This document shows, in pieces, positions 26,441 through 35,689 of a stretch of 64,000 nt of DNA. The translations under genes and the position numbers were made by a program. The notes below the pieces were generated by a model, which ran no database searches, was not told where the DNA came from, and saw only the letters and a list, made by a program, of their open reading frames with translations. The DNA comes from an uncultured Bacteroidales bacterium. Its GTDB lineage: Bacteria; Bacteroidota; Bacteroidia; Bacteroidales; UBA932. The stretch lies in contig CAJOIQ010000006.1 in NCBI GenBank assembly GCA_905234795.1, positions 1-64,000 on the forward strand, read 5' to 3'. How positions within the stretch are numbered: the first letter of the stretch is position 1; each line of letters starts with the position of its first letter.

Positions 26441-28690
26441 ATGTTCAAAAGATGGAGCATATTTTTTGTGCTAATGGCAGCGGCCTTCCAGGCGGCAGCC
26501 CAGTCTCCCGAACCTCCTCCCATCCCGCTGAACCCGGCCTATATCAGGGCCAACGACCATTACATCAAAACCATCCTTGGAAAACTGGACCGGTCCCTTG
26601 CCCTCAACGATCCCGACAACGCCCCGGACTGGGCCAGCACGGCCTATACCAAGATAGAGCTGGATGCCACCAACATGGAGGAGATCGTCGACACAAAGCT
26701 GCTGGACCGCAATATCGGCTTTGTGCGGGACTACATGGACACATCGGCCGTCACCGGACAACCCTGCCTGCCCATCCTTTTCTCCGAGAATCTGGCCCGG
26801 GTCTACCACAGCCAGGAGCCTTCCTTCAACCGGGAAGTCATGCTGGCCAACCGCATTTCCGGCTTCGACCAGGACACCCCCCTGCGTCAGTATACGGGCA
26901 CCTATCTGTTCAAGACCAACTTCTACAAAAGCAGCATCCACGTCCTCAACCTGTCCATCCCCAACCCGGCCGACGCCTCCTCGCAGTTCCTGTACAATTA
27001 TTATCTTGTGGACAGCCTGCACATAGAGGGACGCAAAACCTACATCCTGCGCTTCCATCCCAAGAAACTGGTCACCTCACCCACCCTGGACGGCGAAATG
27101 CTCATTGACGCCCAGGACTTTGGCATCCGCACCGTCCATGCCTCCCTGTCGGCTTCCTCCCAAGTAAACTGGATCCGGCAAATGAGAATAGACATCGTGA
27201 ACCGCCGGCTGCCCGACGGCCGATGGTTCTACGGCCACGAGCAATTGTTCCTGGACTTCTCTGTTTCTCCCCGCCCCGACTCCCGCCTAGTGTCGCTGCT
27301 GGGATACCGCAATACGTATTACCAGTACCCTGTTTTTGCTCCGCTCAAGGACCGCAGCCGGCTTGCGCAGGAAAATGCCGTAGTGGTGAAGGATGCCATC
27401 CAGGGAGACGACGCCTACTGGGAATCCGTGCGCCCCTACCCTCTCACGGAACACGAGCAAGGCATTTACGAGATGGTGAGACGCATCCAGAGCGGAAGTT
27501 TCTATAAGTGGACCTACCGCATCCTGGACAGCATCATCACCGGTTACATTGAGGTGCCTTCCTGGCACTTTGAGTTTGGCCGATGGGCCAGTACCATCTC
27601 CAAAAACCAGCTGGAAGGAATACGTGTTCAGCTGGGCGGCCGAACCTTATACACCTTCTCCGAGAAAGCGCGTCTGAGCGGCTACCTGGCCTATGGTTTC
27701 CAGGACCGGAAACTCAAGTGGCAGGCCCAGTCGGAGTTCATGCTGGGGAAAGGGCGTGAGAGAACCCGGAAGCTCACCCTCACCTATAAACGGGATTTCG
27801 AGCCTCTGGGCAGCGGGAGCGGCGTTTTCTCGGCCCCCAACATGTTCTCTTCCGTGCTGTCCCCCGCCTACGGAAACCGACAGACACTGGTACACAAGGC
27901 CGACATCCTGTACCAGCACGAGTTCGCCCCGGAGATCAATACGGAAATCCAGTGGACCAGCCTTCGCATGTGGAGCAACAAAAACGTCCCCATCTATTCC
28001 CCGGACGGCTCCCGAACAGAACTGGAGAGCCTGGCCGTGAACCAGCTCCACCTGGGCGTGCGTTTCTCCCTGGACGAGCGAGTAACCAGGAACTACTTCC
28101 GCAAAACCTATCTCTACTCCCGCTACCCTGTCCTTATCCTGGGCGTTACCGGCGCTTTCAAGGGCATCACTCCGGGAGACGTGGGCTTCGTGCGCGCCGA
28201 TGCCGTGGTCAAATGGAAGATTCCCACCACGTTCATCGGCTACGGCCGCCTGTACCTCAATGGCGGCACCATCTGGGGAACGGTTCCCCACACCCTCCTC
28301 AAACTGCACGAGGGCAACACCACCTATTTCATGGACAAGGGTGCCTTCTCCTGCATGAAACCCTATGAATTTGCCTCGGACCTGTGGCTGCAGGGTTATT
28401 ACGAGCACAATTTCAATGGCTTTTTCCTGGGCAAGATTCCGCTCATTAAGGAACTGGAACTGCGGGAAATGGCCACCGTGCGCTTTGCCTGGGGCAGGCT
28501 GAGCGACAACAACCGGGCCAACACCCTGTCGGAAACCGGTTCACTGGACAAACCTTATTTAGAAGCCGGCGTGGGCATTGCCAATATCCTTCGCCTGTTC
28601 AGGGTAGACTTCTTCTGGAGACTCACCCACCGGCTACCGGAGCCCAGACAGAACTTTTCCGTCAACCTGGGCATTGACATAGATTTTTAA
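26441..28690 (+). CDS. DUF5686-family outer-membrane barrel protein
   Basis: A 749-residue exported protein with a signal peptide (cleavage after FQAAA, residue 20). The N-terminal half matches the DUF5686 family of Bacteroidota (AYTKIELDATNMEEI near 69, LVDSLHIEGRKTYILRFHPK near 188). The C-terminal half has repeated amphipathic strands and ends NFSVNLGIDIDF, a barrel-type terminus. Some family members carry an N-terminal carboxypeptidase-like domain; none is seen here. Function unknown. An AraC-type regulator gene follows 11 bases later on the same strand. Confidence 0.78.
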   Translation: MFKRWSIFFVLMAAAFQAAAQSPEPPPIPLNPAYIRANDHYIKTILGKLDRSLALNDPDNAPDWASTAYTKIELDATNMEEIVDTKLLDRNIGFVRDYMDTSAVTGQPCLPILFSENLARVYHSQEPSFNREVMLANRISGFDQDTPLRQYTGTYLFKTNFYKSSIHVLNLSIPNPADASSQFLYNYYLVDSLHIEGRKTYILRFHPKKLVTSPTLDGEMLIDAQDFGIRTVHASLSASSQVNWIRQMRIDIVNRRLPDGRWFYGHEQLFLDFSVSPRPDSRLVSLLGYRNTYYQYPVFAPLKDRSRLAQENAVVVKDAIQGDDAYWESVRPYPLTEHEQGIYEMVRRIQSGSFYKWTYRILDSIITGYIEVPSWHFEFGRWASTISKNQLEGIRVQLGGRTLYTFSEKARLSGYLAYGFQDRKLKWQAQSEFMLGKGRERTRKLTLTYKRDFEPLGSGSGVFSAPNMFSSVLSPAYGNRQTLVHKADILYQHEFAPEINTEIQWTSLRMWSNKNVPIYSPDGSRTELESLAVNQLHLGVRFSLDERVTRNYFRKTYLYSRYPVLILGVTGAFKGITPGDVGFVRADAVVKWKIPTTFIGYGRLYLNGGTIWGTVPHTLLKLHEGNTTYFMDKGAFSCMKPYEFASDLWLQGYYEHNFNGFFLGKIPLIKELELREMATVRFAWGRLSDNNRANTLSETGSLDKPYLEAGVGIANILRLFRVDFFWRLTHRLPEPRQNFSVNLGIDIDF

Positions 28691-28701
28691 CGGCCACATA
28701 T

Positions 28702-29451
28702 ATGAAAAACCAGTTTCTCATCAAGTTTTACCACATCGACGGTCATGTAGAGTACCAATATAGGAAATACAAGCCGGGACGCATCAGTTTCTCCTTTCTC
28801 ATGGAAGGGGAAGCCCTGGTAGAGGTAGATGGCAATAATTATCTGCTCACCCCCGGCCAGATGCTGCTGGTACCCGCCGACAAAGAGATCTTTATCAAGC
28901 ATGTGAGCGACGCCAGGGGCTACGACGGCTCCTTCTCCCTGGATTTCCTCAAAGACGCCTCATATCCCGTCCTGCGCAGCGAACAAGCCCTGATGCAGAG
29001 CTTCTGGTTTGACGACGCCGTCTTCATGGGCGCTCTCTTCAAGCGCATGCTCACAGCCTACCAGGACAAGGACAAGGTTTTCCTCCAGGGCGCCATGGAC
29101 CTCATTCTGGGGCAACTGCGGGGCGGAAACAAGCTGGCCGCCATCCCGGAAAAGTTCCTGCAGATGGTTTTCGAGCGCGGAAAAGCCCCCCTGGCTGTGG
29201 CCGACTATGCCGCCCGGTTGGGCGTGACGCCCAATTACCTGAACAAAACGGTTAAGGGCCATACCCACCGTACGGCCATCGACTGGATAGAGATCGCCCG
29301 CCTGAACCTGGCCAAACAGTACCTGCGGGACCGGCACATCCCCATTGCCGAGATAGCAGAAAAGACCGGCCTTGTGGACCAGTCTTACTTCTCCCGTTTC
29401 TTTAAGAAAAAGACGGGGCAAACGCCGTCGGAATACCGCAACAGCCTTTAG
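28702..29451 (+). CDS. AraC-family transcriptional regulator
   Basis: A 249-residue regulator. Residues 1-140 form a cupin-like sensing domain (FSFLMEGEALVEVDGNNYLLTPGQMLLV), and about 150-249 the paired helix-turn-helix (LAVADYAARLGVTPNYLNKTVK, then IAEIAEKTGLVDQSYFSRFFKKKTGQTPSEYR). The effector is unknown. It is 11 bases behind the DUF5686 gene, so it may be coexpressed with it. Its end overlaps the convergent gene by 4 bases. Confidence 0.92.
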   Translation: MKNQFLIKFYHIDGHVEYQYRKYKPGRISFSFLMEGEALVEVDGNNYLLTPGQMLLVPADKEIFIKHVSDARGYDGSFSLDFLKDASYPVLRSEQALMQSFWFDDAVFMGALFKRMLTAYQDKDKVFLQGAMDLILGQLRGGNKLAAIPEKFLQMVFERGKAPLAVADYAARLGVTPNYLNKTVKGHTHRTAIDWIEIARLNLAKQYLRDRHIPIAEIAEKTGLVDQSYFSRFFKKKTGQTPSEYRNSL

Positions 29452-29861
29452 TTGGCCGGCTGAGCGATGTATTCGTAGTTCTTGACCGCCAGAAGCCTTC
29501 CCTTGGCGTTGTAGGTATACTGTACCTTTTTGCGGCCAAACTCATTATATTCGAATTTCTTATAGGTTTGCAGGCGGTTTTTGCCGTCGTAAACGTATTC
29601 GGTGGTCACCTTGCCGGCGGCGTCCCGTTCGAAGCGCTTGCGCCACTTCTGGCCGTCGGTGCTGTATTCGATTTCCTCCAACTTCAGACCCTCGGGATTA
29701 AAGGTGGTCACGTGGTCCAGGGCCTTGTGGCCGCCCTTGGGATCTGTGTTCCACTCTTTGATGACCAGGTTTTTCTTGTCTATCTTCTGCTGCGCACTCT
29801 GCGCAGTACCCATCAGGGGGAAAAGCAGGCCGATGGCCGCCATAAGGAGGATCTTCTTCAT
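29448..29861 (-). CDS. Secreted protein with YD-type repeats, function unknown
   Basis: A 137-residue protein with a signal peptide (cleavage after MGTAQ). The mature part has short repeated units resembling RHS/YD repeats: TTFNPEGLKLEE, YDGKNRLQTYKKFEYN, YNAKGRLLAVKNYEY. Similar small YD-like periplasmic or surface proteins occur in Bacteroidota. The start is chosen at MKKILLMAA, because the ATG overlaps the trmO stop by one base (TAATG), implying translational coupling. Confidence 0.65.
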   Translation of the reverse strand: MKKILLMAAIGLLFPLMGTAQSAQQKIDKKNLVIKEWNTDPKGGHKALDHVTTFNPEGLKLEEIEYSTDGQKWRKRFERDAAGKVTTEYVYDGKNRLQTYKKFEYNEFGRKKVQYTYNAKGRLLAVKNYEYIAQPAN

Positions 29862-30529
29862 TACGCTACTCCGATTACCGTTAATACATTGTCTTTGACG
29901 CAAAAGCGCACATCCCTTTTTTCGAAAATCATGCCATAGACTTTGTCGGGAGTATCCTGATATGCAGGCCGGGGATCCAGGGCCAGGATTTCCTGCAAAG
30001 CCTGTCTTTCCCGATGGTCCAGGGGCAGTTCCTCCGGGATGACTACCTGCAAGCGCGCCTCGGGTGCACCCGTGACAAAGCCGGACGCCGACTCCGGATG
30101 GGAATCGGCATAAGGGATGTATGGCTTAATGTCATAGATGGGGGTTCCGTCCATGAGGTCGGCACCTCTGACGATGAGTTCCAGCCCGTCCACGGCCACC
30201 AGCTCCACGCAGGAAAGGCCCAGCGGATTGGGGCGGAACGGGGAACGCGTGGCCCAAACGCCCATGGCGATGTTCCCGCCCAGCCGGGGAGGCCGCACGG
30301 TGGGCTGCCACTCCCCTTTTGCCTCCTTGTTGGCGCTGAATCCCCAGATGAGCCAGATGCGCCCAAAACCCTCCAGACCCCGCAGGGCTTCTTTCACCCT
30401 ATAGGGTTCCGTAAACACAATCCGGCCTTCAAGGGAAGGCACCAGACCGCTCTGCCGGGGAATGCCGAATTTGGAGCCGAAAGAGCCCCTGTAGTAAGCC
30501 ACAGGCTTGATATGGAGGTCCTGGGTCAT
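29861..30529 (-). CDS. trmO: tRNA (N6-threonylcarbamoyladenosine37) methyltransferase TrmO
   Basis: TrmO uses SAM to methylate N6 of t6A at tRNA position 37. The 222-residue protein has the family motifs MGVWATRSPFRPNPLGLS near residue 84 and DGTPIYDIKPYIPY near 124, preceded by the beta-barrel N-terminus (KPVAYYRGSFGSKFGIPRQ). The C-terminal extension is of usual length. Its ATG overlaps the stop of the SEC-C gene by 4 bases. Confidence 0.92.
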   Translation of the reverse strand: MTQDLHIKPVAYYRGSFGSKFGIPRQSGLVPSLEGRIVFTEPYRVKEALRGLEGFGRIWLIWGFSANKEAKGEWQPTVRPPRLGGNIAMGVWATRSPFRPNPLGLSCVELVAVDGLELIVRGADLMDGTPIYDIKPYIPYADSHPESASGFVTGAPEARLQVVIPEELPLDHRERQALQEILALDPRPAYQDTPDKVYGMIFEKRDVRFCVKDNVLTVIGVA

Positions 30530-31773
30530 GACAAATACTTCCCGTGACAACGACAATACCGGAGGCCGCTGCCGCAGGGGCAAGGGTCGTCGGGGGCCAC
30601 ATGAGGGATGGCAAAGCCCAGGGGCAGGAAGTCCGAGTTAAGCTCTCCTGCATAGCCGTCGGTAATAGTGGGCTCCGGCATGCTCCAGTGGGGATAATCC
30701 TCTCCTGAAGCGGCTTCTTCGGCCTTGGGTCCCTGGCCCTCCAGCATGTGTTTCTTGTAGGACTCCACATCCACCTTGCACATGCCGGCCTCCTTGGCGC
30801 TGTGCCCGCACAGGATCCACTTGGGGACACTGTCGGCATAATCGGCAATAATCTCACAGCAGGCGGCCCAGCTGGCGTCGTCCAGCTCGGGATAGGCGGG
30901 GCTGTCGATGAGCGGCTGGAACAGGGCGTCGTTCACGCCATCCGTGTACTGGGCCTCCACCCAGGTATCGTGTTCGGCCTTTACCAGGTCGAAGCCTTCG
31001 TATCCCAGCTTGCGGTACATCTGCTCCAGGCGCATGCCTTCCAGGGTTTTCAGGCCCACGGTGAAATAAGGTGCACCGGCTCCGGCCTCATGGGCGTCGG
31101 AGGAACGCCAGTCGGCAAAGCGATGCTGCCCCAGCTGTTCCCGCCGGGTAAAGATCTCGTCCACATTCTCCAGGCAGGGGCTGCACACATAATCCCCCCA
31201 CTGGTCTGTATAACGGTAAATCTTGACCAGCGGTGTCTGATGAAGCATCTTGGAGAGACGCCTGAAGTTACCGCCGTATCTATCCTCATACCAATCTGTT
31301 ACAAGGTCAATGAAACGTTCCGTGGGAAGAATGCCATAGAGGTTCAGATATCCCAGGCCGATGCGCTCCACGGCGAACTGCCCGTTGCGCTCACCCACAT
31401 GGACCACCTTGTCCACCTCGGCCGCCACAATGTCGTATATCTCCCGGCTGATCCACACTTTGTGGTAGTTCTCGTCGGAGTCGTCGTACTCCACCAGTCC
31501 GCTCACCTCCAACAGCGAGGGATAATCGGCAAAGTCCAGGTACTGCACTTTGTCGGGGCCCGCATGGACCAGGTCCTTGAGCAGGCGCACGTCACGTTCC
31601 ATCAGATGGGACATCCACCTGCGGGGCTCGTCCCTCAGATAGCTGTCCATCTGGTCCACCAGCTGGCTTTTGCGCAGTTGCGGGCTCAGGTCCCTGCCCA
31701 GCAGACTGGCCAGGTCCTCCAGCTCCGGCTTCCCAAAGCCATCCAGGATGGTATGTAACGTCCTTTCTTTCAT
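30526..31773 (-). CDS. SEC-C motif protein, function unknown
   Basis: A 415-residue cytoplasmic protein ending in a SEC-C zinc-binding motif, DDPCPCGSGLRYCRCHGK (about 395-412), with CxC...CxCH ligands as in the SecA tail. The first 50 residues (LEDLASLLGRDL, LRKSQLVDQM) look like a SAP-like or winged-helix module. The middle is helical and unrecognised. The SEC-C tail suggests binding to ribosomes, SecB-like partners or nucleic acid, but this is inference. It is the first gene of a unit with trmO and the YD-repeat gene. Confidence 0.75.
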   Translation of the reverse strand: MKERTLHTILDGFGKPELEDLASLLGRDLSPQLRKSQLVDQMDSYLRDEPRRWMSHLMERDVRLLKDLVHAGPDKVQYLDFADYPSLLEVSGLVEYDDSDENYHKVWISREIYDIVAAEVDKVVHVGERNGQFAVERIGLGYLNLYGILPTERFIDLVTDWYEDRYGGNFRRLSKMLHQTPLVKIYRYTDQWGDYVCSPCLENVDEIFTRREQLGQHRFADWRSSDAHEAGAGAPYFTVGLKTLEGMRLEQMYRKLGYEGFDLVKAEHDTWVEAQYTDGVNDALFQPLIDSPAYPELDDASWAACCEIIADYADSVPKWILCGHSAKEAGMCKVDVESYKKHMLEGQGPKAEEAASGEDYPHWSMPEPTITDGYAGELNSDFLPLGFAIPHVAPDDPCPCGSGLRYCRCHGKYLS

Positions 31774-31781
31774 TGAAGGTA

Positions 31782-31789
31782 CAAAGATA
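31782..31789 (-). promoter_or_regulatory. -7 box of the SEC-C/trmO unit
   Basis: On the minus strand TATCTTTG ends 8 bases before the ATG at 31773. No clear -33 TTG. The leader would be zero to a few bases long. Confidence 0.55.
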
Positions 31790-31793
31790 GCAA

Positions 31794-32891
31794 TTATTTC
31801 AAATGGCGGATAGTCTGGCCGGTAAGGGATATTTTGTTTTTGAAGGTAGTGTTACCCTTATAGTATACCACATCCAACGTGGTTCCGTCATTTTCAAAGA
31901 AATAGGAGCGGATGTACTTGTCTGTCTTCTTGTTCCTGCACACGGGTTCGCACCACACCAGGGTGTATTCTCCATCCTTGGTAGACACGGCGCAAATGAC
32001 GGTATACCCCCGGATGTCAAACACGGCCACACGGACGCTCTTTCCTTTTTCCTTGGCAGAATCCTTGCACTTCTGCGCAATGGAGGACTCCGGGTCCAGC
32101 CGGCCGAAAACCAGTTTGGAGGCCGTGGTTTCGGCCTTGGGATTCTTTTTCAGCCACCAGTCAATGGCCTGGTCCGTAAGGACATCGGCCTGGGCGATGG
32201 GAATCAGGGCCTCATTCTCCCGCAGGCGTCCCGTGAGCCAGGACACCTCGGCCGAAGGCTGCGCGCCCGCCATCATTTCCGGACTCTGCCCCTCGATGCG
32301 GCCGTCCCCCAAGGACTTCCCGTAAAAGAGTGCCTGATGGGCCAGGTCTTCCTGCACCTGATAAAGGGCCTCGACGTACTCATTGTTGCCAATCCTGTAG
32401 GCGAAATGGACGTAATTTCGCTTGGGGCCGAAGGGTGCGATGACTTCCATGGGTGTTACCAGCTGGAGGTCATTCCCTTCTTCCTCCATGGTATAGACCG
32501 GAATGGACCGCTGTTCCACCAGCGTACCGTCCGGAGACAGAATGCGCAGGGAAAGGCCCGGATCCAACGCCAGGACCCGCTCTACTCCGTCATGCTTCCA
32601 GCCCACGGCGCAAAGGGCCTCACCGGCAACCGCCATAGCCTCTTGGGGTGTTAGTTTGCTGGTATTCGCCTCCAGGAACTGCGCCAGCAGAATGGAATCC
32701 TTCATCTGGGTAATCCGGGGCGCATATACGGACTTGGGGTATTTCTTTAAGAACTTGTCGGCCGATTTCACGGTGAAGTTCTTCATGGTTTTCCCATATA
32801 GGGACTGCTCGGCCCTGGACTGTGCGTCCATGCCCAGCGGCAGGGCCATCATCCCAATGGCCACAAGGATTATTCTGAGTGCTGTTTTCAT
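31794..32891 (-). CDS. Secreted protein, function unknown
   Basis: A 365-residue protein starting MKTALRIILVAIGMM with a signal peptide cleaved after GMDAQ. The mature sequence opens with a helical segment (TMKNFTVKSADKFLKKYPKSVYAPRI) resembling one tetratricopeptide-like unit. A mixed alpha/beta body follows that I do not recognise. The start is set here rather than upstream because the -7 box TATCTTTG lies only 5 bases before this ATG. Confidence 0.6.
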   Translation of the reverse strand: MKTALRIILVAIGMMALPLGMDAQSRAEQSLYGKTMKNFTVKSADKFLKKYPKSVYAPRITQMKDSILLAQFLEANTSKLTPQEAMAVAGEALCAVGWKHDGVERVLALDPGLSLRILSPDGTLVEQRSIPVYTMEEEGNDLQLVTPMEVIAPFGPKRNYVHFAYRIGNNEYVEALYQVQEDLAHQALFYGKSLGDGRIEGQSPEMMAGAQPSAEVSWLTGRLRENEALIPIAQADVLTDQAIDWWLKKNPKAETTASKLVFGRLDPESSIAQKCKDSAKEKGKSVRVAVFDIRGYTVICAVSTKDGEYTLVWCEPVCRNKKTDKYIRSYFFENDGTTLDVVYYKGNTTFKNKISLTGQTIRHLK

Positions 32892-32896
32892 TGTTG

Positions 32897-32904
32897 CAAA
32901 GATA
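32897..32904 (-). promoter_or_regulatory. -7 box 5 bases before a minus-strand start
   Basis: On the minus strand TATCTTTG, then CAACA, then ATG (32891). Another candidate leaderless transcript. Confidence 0.5.
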
Positions 32905-32940
32905 GTCATTTCTCCTGTTTCTGGCGCCGGCACCCGCCAT

Positions 32941-33165
32941 CATTCCGGGCTTGACCCGGAATCTCCGGCGCAGGTTCCCCCCATAACCGGTACTAGTTCC
33001 AAAATAGTGCCAGAGCCTGCTCCAGCGAAAATGCCTCTCATCCCCTTGCAAGCCACATTCCATGGTGCAGGCGCCCACCCTTAAATCAAGCTTGCGCCAA
33101 ATACCCCGAAGCCTGCGCCGCAGAATGTGCCGAGGGCGGCGACACCCACGGCCGCCTGTGGCCCG
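32941..33165. repeat. Intergenic mosaic repeat, copy A
   Basis: This non-coding stretch shares several words with 49853-50210 on the opposite strand: a 23-base exact match (33125-33147 to 49879-49901), GGCGCAGGTTCC (32967-32978 to 50199-50210) and GTTCCAAAAT (32996-33005 to 50194-50203). It contains the hairpin ATTCCGGG-CTTGA-CCCGGAAT (32942-32962). Outer words GGCGCAGG (32967-32974) and CCTGCGCC (33112-33119) are also inverted. No gene is supported here; open frames lack coding character. Confidence 0.7.
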
Positions 33166-33212
33166 GCACAATCCTTCCCTATCGGCCCTTGCTCCCGCCC
33201 ATTGAAGAATGG

Positions 33213-33243
33213 TTTGATATCTTGCAGAATATGCCTAACTTTG
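33213..33243 (+). promoter_or_regulatory. Canonical promoter of the carbonic anhydrase gene
   Basis: TTTG (33213-33216), 19-base spacer, TAACTTTG (33236-33243). The start codon is 22 bases downstream. Confidence 0.75.
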
Positions 33244-33265
33244 CCCAAAAGCCAAGCAATAACCC

Positions 33266-33799
33266 ATGATAGACTCCATTCTTCAATTCAACAGGCAGTT
33301 CGTGGCCTCCAAGGCCTACGAACCCTTTGTTACGGACAAGTTTCCGGCCAAGAAGCTGGCGGTGCTCAGCTGCATGGATACGCGCCTGACGGTGCTGCTG
33401 CAGGAGGCCCTGGGCCTCAAAAACGGCGATGCCAAGATCATCAAGAACGCCGGAGCGGTGATTCCTTCGCCCTGGGATTCGGCCATGCAGAGCCTCATTG
33501 TGGCGGTGTACGAGCTGGGCGTGAAGGAGATTATGGTGGTGGCACACACGGACTGCGGCGCCTGCAACATGAGCTTCGGCCATTTCCGGAAGGAGATGTT
33601 GGAGCGGGGCATTCCGGAGGCCGAACTGCAGCGCACGGATGTAGATCTGAACCAGTGGCTGGAGGGCTTTCATGATACGGAAAAGAGCGTCCGCGCCACC
33701 GTAGAAACCATCGTCCGTCATCCCCTGATGCCCAAAGACGTCACCGTCCGTGGCTTTATTATGGAGACGGTCACCGGAGAATTGACGGAGGTCAAGTAA
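33266..33799 (+). CDS. Beta-class carbonic anhydrase
   Basis: A 177-residue cytoplasmic enzyme interconverting CO2 and bicarbonate. The zinc ligands are visible: Cys in LSCMDTRL (about 36-43, with the CxDxR dyad) and His and Cys in AHTDCGAC near 93-100. The length matches the short beta-carbonic anhydrases of bacteria. It is followed 9 bases later by a C_GCAxxG_C_C protein gene and then a terminator, so the two form an operon. Confidence 0.88.
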   Translation: MIDSILQFNRQFVASKAYEPFVTDKFPAKKLAVLSCMDTRLTVLLQEALGLKNGDAKIIKNAGAVIPSPWDSAMQSLIVAVYELGVKEIMVVAHTDCGACNMSFGHFRKEMLERGIPEAELQRTDVDLNQWLEGFHDTEKSVRATVETIVRHPLMPKDVTVRGFIMETVTGELTEVK

Positions 33800-33808
33800 G
33801 GAGCGCTT

Positions 33809-34231
33809 ATGAAACAGATACAAGAAATGGCCATCACTGACAAGAGCAGAAAACAGCTGGCGGCCGAAAAGAAACGCTGCAATTCACACAATTGCGCGCA
33901 GGCCGTGGTCTGTACCTATTGTGACCTGGTCGGCCTGCCGGAGCAGACAGCCCTGGACATTGCAGGTGCCTACGGTACCGGTATGGGCAATATGGAAGGC
34001 ACTTGCGGCGCCCTGGTGGGAGCTGGTATGATTGTGGGCCTTCTCACAAAAGACCGCAACCTGTCCCGTGCACGCATGAAGGACATCATGGGCAAATTCC
34101 AGCAGCGAAACGGTGCCACCCAGTGCCGGCTTCTGAAGGGAGTAGGAACGGGAAAACCGCTGCGGGAATGCCCGGACTGCGTGGCCGATGCTTCCGAGTT
34201 CCTGGAAGAATACCTCTTTGCACAAGAATAG
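33809..34231 (+). CDS. C_GCAxxG_C_C family protein (putative redox protein)
   Basis: A 140-residue protein with the family cysteine pattern: Cys in KRCNSHNCAQAVV near 24-33, the signature GTCGALVGAG near 64, and later CRLLKG and CPDCVAD near 107 and 121. Such proteins are often annotated as redox-active or metal-binding and are frequently near selenium, sulfur or CO2-related genes, but the biochemical function is not established. It is cotranscribed with the beta-carbonic anhydrase. Confidence 0.8.
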   Translation: MKQIQEMAITDKSRKQLAAEKKRCNSHNCAQAVVCTYCDLVGLPEQTALDIAGAYGTGMGNMEGTCGALVGAGMIVGLLTKDRNLSRARMKDIMGKFQQRNGATQCRLLKGVGTGKPLRECPDCVADASEFLEEYLFAQE

Positions 34232-34236
34232 AAAAA

Positions 34237-34268
34237 CAGCCCGACGAATAAACGCCGGGCTGCTTTTT
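34237..34268. terminator. Bidirectional intrinsic terminator
   Basis: CAGCCCG (34237-34243) pairs with CGGGCTG (34256-34262). CTTTTT follows on the plus strand, and on the minus strand the stem is followed by TTTTT (complement of 34236-34232). It ends both the carbonic anhydrase unit and the convergent gcv operon. Confidence 0.88.
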
Positions 34269-34279
34269 GAGAAGGTCGC

Positions 34280-35686
34280 TTACAACGTGTCCTGATATTT
34301 GAGGATGGGGTTGCGGGCGGCGGTGGTTTCATCGGGCCGGGAGATGGGCGTGTTGTGCGGAGCGTCGTGCAGCAGCATGGGATTGGCCGCAGCTTCGTCG
34401 GCAATCTTGCGCATCACATCGATGAAAGCGTCGATGGTTTCCTTGGATTCGGTCTCCGTGGGCTCGATCATCAGCGCCTGGTGGAACAGGAGCGGGAAAT
34501 AGATGGTAGGAGCATGGAAGCCGTAGTCCAGCAGGCGCTTGGCCACATCCAGCGTAGTGGCGCCGGGAACGTCGTCGTGGGCACCGTCGTTGATGAGGCC
34601 GTCAAACACGAATTCGTGCTTGCACACACCCTCGATGGGCAGTTTGTACTTGTCCTTAAGGCATTCCTTGATGTAGTTGGCGCTCAGGACGCTGTACTGG
34701 CCCACCTTGCGGATGTGGTCCTTGCCCAGTGCCAGGATGTAGGCATAGGCCCGCAGGATGACGCCGAAGTTGCCGTGGAAGCCCGACACCCGCAGGTCCG
34801 GAATGCAGTCCTCCAGGTGTTTGGCCACACCCACGGGACCGGAACCGGGACCACCTCCGCCGTGCGGCGTGGAGAAGGTCTTGTGCAGGTTGAGGTGCAT
34901 GATATCGAAGCCCATGTCTCCGGGACGTACTACACCCATCATGGGGTTCATGTTGGCGCCGTCGTAGTACAGGAGGCCTCCGGCCTTGTGCACCAGGTCC
35001 GCGATGGTCCTGATTTCGGTCTCGAACAGGCCCAGGGTGTTGGGGTTGGTCATCATGATACCCGCAATTTCGTCGGAAAGGAGCGGTTTGAGCGCCTCCA
35101 CGTCAATGCGGCCGTTCTCCAGGGACTTCACCTCCACCACTTCCAGACCGCACACGGCAGCCGAAGCAGGATTGGTGCCGTGGGCGCTGTCGGGTACAAT
35201 CACCTTGGTGCGCTTGAAGTCTCCGCGCTGCATGTGATACGTGCGCATGATCATCAGGCCGGTGAGCTCACCGTGGGCACCTGCGCAGGGATCCAGCGTG
35301 AAGGTGTACATGCCGGTGATGGCGGCCAGCGCCTTGTTCATCTCCTGGTACACCTTGAGGGCGCCTTTGGTGAGACCTGCATGCATGAGCGGATGCAGAC
35401 CGGCGAAGCCCTGCAGGGCGGCCATTTCCTCATTGATCTTGGGATTGTACTTCATGGTGCAGGAGCCCAGCGGATAGAAGCCGGTATCCACGCCGAAGTT
35501 CATCTGGGAGAGGTTGGTGTAATGGCGCACCACGTCCGGTTCACTCACCTCCGGAAGCAGGAGCGCAGCCTTGCGGCCAAGCTCAAGCGGAACTTCCGGT
35601 GCTTTAGGGAACTTATTCACTGGCAAGGAATAACCGCAGCGGCCTTCCTTGGAGAGTTCGAAGATAAGTTTGTCGTAGTACTTCAT
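34280..35686 (-). CDS. gcvPB: Glycine dehydrogenase (decarboxylating) subunit 2
   Basis: PLP-carrying subunit of the glycine cleavage P-protein, which decarboxylates glycine and passes aminomethyl to the lipoyl arm of GcvH. The 468-residue protein has the PLP-lysine motif [18 protein letters not shown] near residue 262 and [11 protein letters not shown] near 169. It follows gcvPA by 3 bases, as the last gene of the operon, and ends at a bidirectional terminator. Confidence 0.95.
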   Translation of the reverse strand: MKYYDKLIFELSKEGRCGYSLPVNKFPKAPEVPLELGRKAALLLPEVSEPDVVRHYTNLSQMNFGVDTGFYPLGSCTMKYNPKINEEMAALQGFAGLHPLMHAGLTKGALKVYQEMNKALAAITGMYTFTLDPCAGAHGELTGLMIMRTYHMQRGDFKRTKVIVPDSAHGTNPASAAVCGLEVVEVKSLENGRIDVEALKPLLSDEIAGIMMTNPNTLGLFETEIRTIADLVHKAGGLLYYDGANMNPMMGVVRPGDMGFDIMHLNLHKTFSTPHGGGGPGSGPVGVAKHLEDCIPDLRVSGFHGNFGVILRAYAYILALGKDHIRKVGQYSVLSANYIKECLKDKYKLPIEGVCKHEFVFDGLINDGAHDDVPGATTLDVAKRLLDYGFHAPTIYFPLLFHQALMIEPTETESKETIDAFIDVMRKIADEAAANPMLLHDAPHNTPISRPDETTAARNPILKYQDTL

Positions 35687-35689
35687 AGC

